From Sipunculus nudus (lineage: Eukaryota; Annelida; Sipuncula; Golfingiida; Sipunculidae), in NCBI GenBank assembly GCA_026874595.1, contig CM049316.1, positions 55,749,676 through 55,813,675 on the forward strand: a stretch of DNA of 64,000 nucleotides, written 5' to 3'. The notes under the pieces are model-generated. The model had not been told where the DNA came from. It saw nothing but the letters and a program-made list of their open reading frames with translations, and searched no databases. Positions 62,101-64,000 of this stretch are shown here, one piece after another. Numbering within the stretch: position 1 is the stretch's first letter; every line of letters starts with the position of its first letter. The translations under genes were made by a program, and so were the position numbers.

Positions 62101-62304
62101 CTGAATATTTCTAAATGCTTAATAATCATCAAATAGAGGTTAACACTATAAATATGAATTCCAACCTTTGAAAATAATAAAATGAATATGAGTAACAAGC
62201 ATATACCAGTATATATATTAAACATTAAAGACACACTTACGGGCTTGGATGTACGAAACTGCAGTCGCAACCGCAAGCACTGCTAGGAGTAAGCGGCCCG
62301 CCAT
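19808..62304 (-). CDS. Giant secreted protein with 12 VWA and 3 EGF-like domains (32 coding exons, whole gene span)
   Basis: The span runs from ATG at 62304 to TAA at 19808; the exons are listed separately. Summed exons give 7512 nt, 2503 residues. Order: signal peptide 1-21, VWA1 22-224, VWA2 225-433, VWA3 434-637, VWA4 638-844, VWA5 845-1042, VWA6 1043-1248, VWA7 1249-1449, VWA8 1450-1640, VWA9 1641-1830, EGF1 1831-1868, VWA10 1869-2057, EGF2 2058-2094, VWA11 2095-2282, EGF3 2283-2320, VWA12 2321-2503. Each VWA starts just before a Cys and ends just after one, as in matrilin-type domains. VWA domains with DxSxS, a distant Thr and a distant Asp bind Mg2+ and ligands; here VWA2, 4, 6 and 8-12 keep these, while VWA1, 3, 5 and 7 do not. 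N-glycosylation sequons occur (NTT, NKT, NVT, NMT). There is no membrane segment, so an extracellular matrix, shell or byssus-type role is plausible but not shown. One long gene is favoured because no stop or second signal peptide intervenes and every junction is in phase. Confidence 0.88.
20196..20990 (-). repeat. tRNA-like SINE units in tandem (intron 31)
   Basis: Four units with a Pol III A-box-like TAGCGAAGCGG (one is TAGCAAAGCGG) at about 20257, 20341, 20617 and 20887, and B-box-like GGTTCGAATCC or variants at 20300, 20384, 20660 and 20930, about 43 bp apart as in tRNA genes. Promoter elements read left to right (plus strand), opposite to the VWA gene. The arms do not fold into a convincing cloverleaf. 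The last units repeat with a period of about 270 bp including CAGAACGCTCTTAAGAGG between them. Confidence 0.6.
21178..21531 (-). CDS. Exon 31: VWA12, first two thirds
   Basis: Starts RCSRRHDIVVLADVSGSVY; DVSGS intact. Contains TYFGAYSFAD, MGRTNMAGAIDSGRNML with the MIDAS Thr, and LVTDGVPTVNA with the Asp. Phase 1 on both sides, GTACGT donor. Confidence 0.93.
21532..22217 (-). other. Intron 30, nothing further recognised
   Basis: AT-rich intron between EGF3 and VWA12 exons. No repeat or RNA seen. Confidence 0.7.
22218..22331 (-). CDS. Exon 30: EGF-like domain 3
   Basis: Starts ENDECSSNPCRNNARCLN and continues to CQCQGDYVGINCER. The DEC start, C-x4-C-x5-C and CxC pattern is that of a textbook EGF; same length as EGF1 (114 nt). 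Phase 1 on both sides. Confidence 0.94.
22332..23097 (-). other. Intron 29, nothing further recognised
   Basis: Intron between VWA11 and EGF3 exons. No repeat or RNA seen. Confidence 0.7.
23098..23316 (-). CDS. Exon 29: VWA11, last third
   Basis: Continues GGSNIEKSQTIRKAMMLK, then IAIVAIGDDMNMYELRSVAS, and closes with AFCD. Phase 1 on both sides, GTAAGC donor. Confidence 0.92.
23481..23499. repeat. Poly-G run in intron 28
   Basis: About 19 consecutive G. Sequencing or assembly length error is likely at such runs. Confidence 0.9.
23808..24152 (-). CDS. Exon 28: VWA11, first two thirds
   Basis: Starts RCDSKIDLGLLLDVSGSIR; DVSGS intact. Contains VAAVSWSDSARRHFNLN, then GRRTNTQNALDIM with the MIDAS Thr, and ends at MITDG. 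Contains the sequon NMT. Phase 1 on both sides. Confidence 0.92.
24525..24635 (-). CDS. Exon 27: EGF-like domain 2
   Basis: Starts KGGDCSACPRGARCEKVLG and continues to CIPCPDGRSGPFC. Six Cys in EGF order, but with closer spacing than EGF1 and EGF3 (C-x2-C-x5-C). Found by splice sites flanking 111 nt in phase; it is too short to stand out as an open frame. Phase 1 on both sides. Confidence 0.85.
25284..25439 (-). CDS. Exon 26: VWA10, last part
   Basis: Starts GVRILVVGIGKFVDRQELFS, then IASHPAKQNTYL, and ends DALCN. Phase 1 on both sides. VWA10 is therefore split over four exons, the most of any domain here. Confidence 0.92.
25960..26585. repeat. 42-bp minisatellite in intron 25
   Basis: About a dozen copies of a 42-bp unit with landmarks GGATATACTCAACATACAG and TCAACACTCCCACGTTTGG. 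Because 42 is a multiple of three, long plus-strand frames stay open through it, translating to a 14-residue Thr/Gly/Asn repeat; there is no evidence that it is coding. A poly-C/poly-A run precedes it at 25914-25936. Confidence 0.9.
26648..26745 (-). CDS. Exon 25: VWA10, third part
   Basis: Starts GREVPRVVVLMVDSRTTDRD after one shared base. VDS replaces the usual TDG but keeps the Asp. Ends LREA before GTATGT. Phase 2 in, phase 1 out. Confidence 0.88.
27014..27199 (-). CDS. Exon 24: VWA10, second part
   Basis: Starts RVGLLSYSDNADVILQL and contains GGRTRTGEALRRI with the MIDAS Thr. Phase 2 on both sides, GTTAGT donor. Confidence 0.9.
27682..27808 (-). CDS. Exon 23: VWA10, first part
   Basis: Starts TCDESADVVFAIDTSGSMHE; DTSGS intact. 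Ends NFATH plus two bases of an Arg codon at GTATTC. Phase 1 in, phase 2 out. Confidence 0.9.
27815..28308 (-). other. Intron 22, nothing further recognised
   Basis: Intron between EGF1 and VWA10. AT-rich, no feature. Confidence 0.7.
28309..28422 (-). CDS. Exon 22: EGF-like domain 1
   Basis: Starts NGDLCNGKTCRNGGTPINS and continues to CMCSCPEGYMGPDCGI. EGF-like spacing with a CxC pair and GYxGxxC end. Phase 1 on both sides, a shuffling-competent module. Confidence 0.92.
28987..29085 (-). CDS. Exon 21: VWA9, C-terminal part
   Basis: 33 residues: AIASHPYDKHRLVVDDYS, then the last helix ending DLICN. The IASHP motif matches exon 26 of VWA10. Too short to stand out as an open frame. Phase 1 on both sides. 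Confidence 0.88.
29286..30165. mobile_element. Helentron-like element in intron 20, about 155-bp tandem units
   Basis: On the minus strand the left boundary reads ACATCTAG|TTATT (CTAG at 29286-29289), the same junction as elements 1 and 2. A GGAC-CATT-GTCC hairpin lies just inside it. AGGGCCCCGC near 29315 is inverted as GCGGGGCCCT at 30154-30163. The right end has a perfect 7-bp stem CCGCTTG-T-CAAGCGG (30143-30157) followed by CTAA|T. The interior holds about four units with GCGATTGGGCTGTGGCGG, GTACCAATCATCCCTGTG and GTTGAGTTATCGCGTGCG. Confidence 0.6.
30640..30923 (-). CDS. Exon 20: VWA9, middle
   Basis: Continues KFRTDKAGMINAVENM, then GRTNTPSALRYV with the MIDAS Thr and VVLTDGGSN with the Asp. 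Phase 2 in, phase 1 out at GTAAGT. The acceptor TACTTCAG was chosen because it keeps the frame and restores the usual FHLN(K) to TDKA spacing. Confidence 0.9.
31664..31850 (-). CDS. Exon 19: VWA9, first part
   Basis: Starts DCKDPGDVIFVFDSSGSIGG; DSSGS intact. Contains VVQFSDNYELVFHLN, a classic collagen/matrilin-type VWA strand. There is no extra Cys pair. Ends in phase 2 (AAC AA) at a GTTAGT donor. Confidence 0.9.
31851..34464 (-). other. Intron 18 (2.6 kb), no clear feature
   Basis: Longest gap between the paired block (VWA1-8) and the matrilin-like part (VWA9-12). AT-rich, with a poly-C run at about 32629-32640. No exon-like segment with VWA or EGF motifs was found in it on the minus strand. 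Confidence 0.6.
34465..34798 (-). CDS. Exon 18: VWA8, second half
   Basis: Starts GGSTDMYRAFEVTKRDVF and contains FLTDGFPNP; the MIDAS is complete. Closes with ATCITPVI. It is the last domain of the paired block. Phase 0 in, phase 1 out at GTAAGC. Confidence 0.93.
34799..36814 (-). other. Intron 17, with short dispersed repeats
   Basis: Repeated motifs on ACATTCTATGG / CCATGGAATGT occur at about 35215-35380 and again at 36610-36685, partly as inverted copies. The stretch 36240-36420 is less AT-rich but has no open frame. Confidence 0.5.
36815..37053 (-). CDS. Exon 17: VWA8, first half
   Basis: Starts NPFCPYDISLLVDVSGSIED; DVSGS intact. Cys pair CKDKQC. Ends LPRP before GTGGGT. Phase 1 in, phase 0 out. 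Confidence 0.92.
37137..37168. repeat. (CT)n microsatellite
   Basis: Uninterrupted CT run of about 31 bp in intron 16, between the two neighbouring exons of VWA7 and VWA8. Confidence 0.95.
37370..37727 (-). CDS. Exon 16: VWA7, second half and linker
   Basis: Starts RSGSDLANALRVVRNQVF, with the MIDAS Thr replaced. ISNNEPS stands where TDG is expected, so the Asp is lost. Ends AFCVDEVPTVPPTQKP, a Pro/Thr-rich linker after the closing Cys. Phase 0 in, phase 1 out at GTAAGG. Confidence 0.92.
37728..39505 (-). other. Intron 15 (1.8 kb), no clear feature
   Basis: No gene or RNA. A GC-richer stretch at 38930-39060 contains two copies of CCCCGGCC and may be repeat debris. Confidence 0.5.
39506..39750 (-). 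CDS. Exon 15: VWA7, first half
   Basis: Starts EKCDKKIDVTILIDTSSSMV. DTSSS fits DxSxS, so this odd-numbered domain keeps its first motif, unlike VWA1, 3 and 5. Cys pair CDSNQC. Phase 1 in, phase 0 out at GTGAGT. Confidence 0.92.
39751..41266 (-). other. Intron 14 (1.5 kb), no clear feature
   Basis: AT-rich with a cluster of GTATCGA-type words near 40560-40650. Nothing else recognised. Confidence 0.5.
41267..41615 (-). CDS. Exon 14: VWA6, second half
   Basis: Starts YGQTHMAKAFEFMDTNVF and contains FLTDGFPFPP; the MIDAS is complete. Contains the sequon NVT. Ends TCTAACLG, with one more Cys than its relatives. Same length as exon 10 (349 nt). Phase 0 in, phase 1 out at GTATGT. Confidence 0.93.
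42120..43440. repeat. Diverged interspersed/tandem repeat with AGGTCACAGTGACCT motif (intron 13)
   Basis: At least five copies of a segment around GAATATAGGTCACAGTGACC and TTTCA(A/G)G(A/T)TTC, at about 42146, 42306, 42393, 43001 and 43227, with TCCTTGGATGTCA and AGGGTGCCCAAAT-type text between them. The copy at 43007-43021 is a perfect palindrome with three-base spacer. Confidence 0.7.
43524..43566. repeat. (AT)n microsatellite
   Basis: AT dinucleotide run of about 42 bp, 60 bp beyond the VWA6 first-half exon. Confidence 0.95.
43630..43898 (-). CDS. Exon 13: VWA6, first half
   Basis: Starts PVEDCYLDIALLVDHSGSII; DHSGS intact. Cys pair CDGRDPSC. Phase 1 in, phase 0 out at GTAAGT. Confidence 0.92.
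44056..44116. repeat. (AT)n microsatellite
   Basis: AT dinucleotide run of about 60 bp in intron 12. Confidence 0.95.
44597..44948 (-). CDS. Exon 12: VWA5, second half and linker
   Basis: Starts RKGRPNFVSAIEKALRMF. The TDG motif is replaced by MEGRD, so both later MIDAS positions are lost as well. Ends with RICFSGG and a short Pro/Thr linker (TPAPTLP). Phase 0 in, phase 1 out at GTAAGT. Confidence 0.92.
45145..45215. repeat. CA/TA/TG microsatellite cluster in intron 11
   Basis: ACACAC, then ATATAT, then GTGTGTG runs in succession; the ends are partly complementary, so the strand could fold. Confidence 0.8.
45245..45486 (-). CDS. Exon 11: VWA5, first half
   Basis: Starts EKCQLDADAVIMIEWSSR. 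The first MIDAS motif is EWSSR, with the leading Asp changed to Glu and the final Ser to Arg. Cys pair CSDPNC. Phase 1 in, phase 0 out at GTATGG. Confidence 0.92.
45996..46344 (-). CDS. Exon 10: VWA4, second half
   Basis: Starts YGTTHMADAFQF and contains FMTDGFPNP, so the MIDAS is complete. It is very close to exon 14 of VWA6 (YGQTHMAKAF). Contains the sequon NKT. Ends SCKSP before a GTTAAT donor, which is weaker than the others. Phase 0 in, phase 1 out. Confidence 0.92.
46780..47400. repeat. Purine-rich tandem repeats in intron 9
   Basis: The plus strand is dominated by A and G over 600 bp. Inside it, about 118-bp units repeat from about 47033 to 47275 (landmarks GTATAATAATACA, GGAGAAGACT, ACATACGAGAAA, GATTATGATACTGAGGAAAG, GGAGGGGAAAAG). 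Confidence 0.8.
47415..47686 (-). CDS. Exon 9: VWA4, first half
   Basis: Starts VYDCMVDLILLVDHSGSIV; DHSGS is intact. Carries an insertion rich in Arg and Thr (TKRRTRTDN) after the first helix start. Cys pair CDNNQC. Phase 1 in, phase 0 out at GTGAGT. Confidence 0.92.
47980..48349 (-). CDS. Exon 8: VWA3, second half and Pro/Thr linker
   Basis: Starts SGRADVARALEIARTRIF, so the MIDAS Thr is replaced. VTDT follows in place of TDG. After the closing Cys (MYCVD) comes a Pro/Thr-rich linker (KPPTLPPPTTSPP), probably a flexible spacer to VWA4. Phase 0 in, phase 1 out at GTAAGA. Confidence 0.92.
48350..50544 (-). other. Intron 7 (2.2 kb), mostly unrecognised
   Basis: Contains CAGTGGCCGATCCAGAAATTC at about 49248, which resembles the left end of the MITE at 57848-58040, but no partner end. 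The rest is AT-rich. Confidence 0.5.
50545..50786 (-). CDS. Exon 7: VWA3, first half
   Basis: Starts DKCAVHIDLAILINWSDK. The first MIDAS motif is NWSDK: both the leading Asp and the final Ser are replaced, like the WS motif of VWA1 and VWA5. Cys pair CRYDLEC. Phase 1 in, phase 0 out at GTAAGT. Confidence 0.92.
50787..52704 (-). other. Intron 6 (1.9 kb), no clear feature
   Basis: AT-rich; a G-rich patch with GGGGGG runs at 51939-51971. No gene or RNA seen. Confidence 0.5.
52705..53065 (-). CDS. Exon 6: VWA2, second half
   Basis: Starts ESTTNMKRAFDMV, with the MIDAS Thr, then FMTDGFPNP with the MIDAS Asp, then AKILGISVTNRVD, and ends with the closing Cys (TGCVRKE). All three metal-binding positions are present. 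Phase 0 in, phase 1 out at GTCAGT. Confidence 0.93.
53380..53645 (-). CDS. Exon 5: VWA2, first half
   Basis: Starts LPDTCKQDIVILADHSGSI; DHSGS is an intact first MIDAS motif. The Cys pair is seven residues apart (CDDSKNYAC). Contains the sequon NTT. Phase 1 in, phase 0 out at GTAAAG. Confidence 0.92.
54186..55199 (-). mobile_element. Helentron-like element in intron 4
   Basis: Read on the minus strand the left boundary is TCTAG|TTTATT (CTAG at 54186-54189). Directly inside is a hairpin CGACCT-G-AGGTCG (54191-54203). GCTTGCCGGAAAT at 54207-54219 is exactly inverted as ATTTCCGGCAAGC at 55187-55199. Near the right end is another hairpin, CGCAGGT-GACAA-ACCTGCG (55165-55183). The interior has two diverged copies of a unit of about 450-500 bp (GAAGAAC/TAAGACGCA, GAACCAG(C/A)AAGCAGG, GAGAAG, TTTGACCTTTGA). 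Confidence 0.65.
55124..55156. repeat. (CA)n microsatellite
   Basis: CA run with two CAAA interruptions, inside the Helentron-like element of intron 4. Confidence 0.9.
55200..57302 (-). other. Rest of intron 4, no clear feature
   Basis: AT-rich, with poly-A/T tracts at 56460-56550 and 57111-57129. No VWA or EGF exon found, consistent with VWA1 joining VWA2 directly. Confidence 0.5.
57303..57501 (-). CDS. Exon 4: VWA1, last part
   Basis: Starts IKDSGARVAALAVGRKVDE, the strand/helix pair that normally reads (K/R)xxGxxIxxIGVG in VWA folds, and ends with the closing Cys (DQFC) and a Ser/Gly-rich linker. Phase 0 in, phase 1 out at GTGAGT. Confidence 0.88.
57848..58040. mobile_element. MITE with GGCGGATC terminal inverted repeats (intron 3)
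   Basis: The left end GGGCGGATCCAG is inverted at the right end as CTTGATCCGCCGCTG. Length about 190 bp, G-rich plus strand (AGGGTGCAGACCCCCAGGATCCC near the right end). Ends of this sort (CAG-GGCGGATCCAG) are widespread in animal genomes and resemble hAT-type elements. I could not define the target duplication. Confidence 0.6.
58551..58712 (-). CDS. Exon 3: VWA1, middle
   Basis: Starts KGGRSSITRALEVARNQVF and contains the third MIDAS position (ISDG). It ends LQR before GTAAAT. Phase 0 on both sides. The other seven early VWA domains have no intron at its 3' boundary, so this one is specific to VWA1. Confidence 0.9.
58980..59325. repeat. Minisatellite of about 60-bp units in intron 2
   Basis: About six imperfect copies of GCGAGGACAGTCTCAGAG, GGAATCTATCTGCGG, and AAAGGGTGATT or similar. 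Confidence 0.85.
59935..61045. repeat. Minisatellite of about 33-40-bp units in intron 2 (two blocks)
   Basis: Variants of ACAGGTCATTCATGAGA and GCTAGAACTCAT recur at 59945-60310 and 60780-61030, separated by about 470 bp of unrelated AT-rich sequence. Confidence 0.85.
61429..61676 (-). CDS. Exon 2: VWA1, first half
   Basis: Begins HECDRLG after an acceptor at 61677-61678 and reads to NPSAQ before GTAAGG. The first MIDAS motif is DWSAK instead of DxSxS, so its last Ser is lost. An extra Cys pair with five residues between (ECNMDVAC) lies near the end, as in VWA2-8. Phase 1 in, phase 0 out. Confidence 0.92.
62241..62304 (-). CDS. Exon 1: start codon and signal peptide
   Basis: ATG at 62304 in a good context (CCAACATGG). 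It encodes 21 residues: MAGRLLLAVLAVATAVSYIQA. This has a short basic start, a hydrophobic core and a small-residue cleavage region, so it is a typical secretion signal. It ends in phase 1 at the donor GTAAGT. An acceptor-like TTTTTCAG ends at 62317, giving only 12 nt of 5' UTR in this exon and implying an upstream non-coding exon. Confidence 0.9.
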
Positions 62305-62316
62305 GTTGGTTTGCTT

Positions 62317-64000
62317 CTGAAAAATGCGTCAACAAAAATGAATGGCAATGTAAAAAAAAAATAGCCTGAAACTTGAACACACTATATTTGACTGGACAGT
62401 TGGAAAAGGCTTGACACGGGGGGGGGGGGGGGGGAGGGATATATATATATATATATAAACTGTAGCATTCTATGTGGATATACAAGGACATATACAAACA
62501 CCCCCCCCCATCCCAGAGGTAGGGACGGAGCGGAAACATTTCGTTAAGTTGCAGCAATGTAGACAGAGACGCAGGGCAACTTTTACAAATCAAAAAAAGG
62601 GAAGAGAGCATAAACTGTTTGACTGCTTATTTCTGTTTGATGCATATTGCCCTTGAGATAATAAAAATTCCTCAACTGGATAGCAGCCGATCAATATATA
62701 TATGAGTAATAAATTTCTTAACTTTTTAGCACCCGTCCATATTATATCATATAACAGTGGAGATTGAGTACATGTAGGTTTGGTTTGACCTTTCACGGCT
62801 CGCTTGTTAACCGTGGTCATGTGTAATGCCATATGAGTAAGTGCAATAAAATGTTAAGTGTGTTCCATATTAAGGACTTCCACTGGTGTCTGTAGGGATG
62901 CATGCCCTATGAAAAAATATATCTCAGAAACCCCATGTCAAGGGGTCAAATCGTTATGGAAACAACAGGACATGGGTGGATGGATGAAAACTCATGAATA
63001 TCTATGAGGCGAAACCGACACGGTCACGTGCCCTAACTCAACAGGTCTGCTTTCTTCCTGACCGTCGGGCCGCGCGAGACAATGATAAATTACCTTAGTA
63101 TACTGTTATATACTGTTACGTACTTGTCAAGGACATAGAAGCAACTGTGTCTACGGAAGTGCGAGCTGCATCATTAATATAATACAATACTGAATGTGAA
63201 AGCGAGTCGCACCTCATTGCCGAGGTACTTTTAACCCCGGTATTGAATCACATTTTTACATATAGATAAGAAATATATATTCCTGCGTGCCGCGCACACA
63301 CATACACCGCATACTATTTTTAACAATATATTGTCTCGGGTCAGTAAAATAAACCTGTAAGCCAAAAAAATTGAGCTCCAGCCCCTCGGACATCTTTCAA
63401 GAAGATAAAATTATACAATTTTGATAAAATTTCCTTTGGTATCCAGTGCTTTTACCTCTTAAGCCATAAATAATCTTTATTATCATGCTTCCCCCCCCCC
63501 CCCCTTTTTTCGGGGGGAGGGGGGGGGGGGGTCTTACGGATTTTGTAGGTACAGCTTGTATACAAACCATGATTAAAATTTGGAAACTTTGCACTTTAAT
63601 TTCGTACTAGTTATCATTGGAACTCGACCATGAACCGTAAGAGTATCGTAAATATGTTAGTGTTCCATTCAACACTAAGTAGACTTTAACACACGTATAT
63701 TTTTATCAGTTAAGTACTTTCATAAAAAAGTAACAAGACATTAAGTGTTGCGTTTCATTTCTTATTTGCAGCATCATATCTCAGAAAATACAAAGAAACT
63801 GATACAGCTAAATATAAACCATTGACTGCGGAGCGTCGTGTTTCGGAGGTTGACTGAGCAGTATGCTAGATATATCAAAGAGGCAAGATACATCGGTACA
63901 TTAACTGTACATTAACTAGGCCTACTCAATACTAGGAGCCCGCTAGTCCTATCCAGATTTGCATTCACTTTTACTACACGGTCCAGCAATCTAACAGCAA
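62317..64000 (-). promoter_or_regulatory. 5' flank / probable 5' UTR intron of the VWA gene
   Basis: No coding sequence. The acceptor-like site just before exon 1 suggests that part of this is an intron and that the promoter and first exon are further right, possibly outside the window. G and C homopolymers lie at 62420-62436, 62501-62509 and 63491-63532. I cannot place a start site or TATA box with confidence. Confidence 0.35.
63491..63532. repeat. Poly-C / poly-G inverted homopolymer pair
   Basis: About 14 C, then T6, C, and then G-rich run of about 18 with one A. The two arms are complementary and would form a strong hairpin, or G-quadruplex/i-motif structures. The exact length is unreliable. 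Confidence 0.85.

Overview
The window is animal nuclear DNA. It is AT-rich, has spliced genes with GT-AG introns, many microsatellites and minisatellites, and a dense load of non-coding repeats. The repeat types and the multi-VWA secreted protein suggest a mollusc, most likely a bivalve; this is an inference from repeat style and gene content, not a sequence match.

One gene dominates. On the minus strand, from the start codon at 62304 to the stop at 19808, I can join 32 coding exons by GT-AG splice sites. All 31 junctions are in phase and the total is 7512 nt, or 2503 residues plus stop. The product has an N-terminal signal peptide, twelve von Willebrand factor A (VWA) domains and three EGF-like domains, in the order VWA1 to VWA9, EGF1, VWA10, EGF2, VWA11, EGF3, VWA12. 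I see no membrane segment, so it is probably a secreted matrix or adhesive protein. VWA1-8 form four tandem pairs. In each pair the first domain has a damaged metal-binding (MIDAS) site and the second an intact one. VWA9-12 with the EGF modules look like a separate, matrilin-like part with different intron phases.

The left 19 kb is mostly repeats. A probable last exon of an unrelated plus-strand gene lies at 243-320. Two non-autonomous Helitron/Helentron-like elements follow (1199-3181 and 3673-5035), each filled with tandem repeats and ending in CTAG followed by T. A 190-bp MITE with 43-bp terminal inverted repeats and a 6-bp target duplication is at 6597-6786. An older repeat, present twice (about 7384-11215 and 11995-13045), carries in its first copy a third Helentron-like insertion of about 3 kb with a 557-bp higher-order tandem repeat. 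A palindromic 12-mer, GGTGGCGCCACC, and close variants recur across these otherwise different arrays.

The introns of the large gene hold more repeats: a tRNA-like SINE array in the last intron, a 42-bp minisatellite in intron 25, further elements with subterminal inverted repeats, and a repeat family with a perfect AGGTCA-CAG-TGACCT inverted repeat in intron 13. The right end (62317-64000) is upstream or 5' untranslated territory; an acceptor-like site 12 nt before the ATG suggests a further 5' UTR exon upstream.
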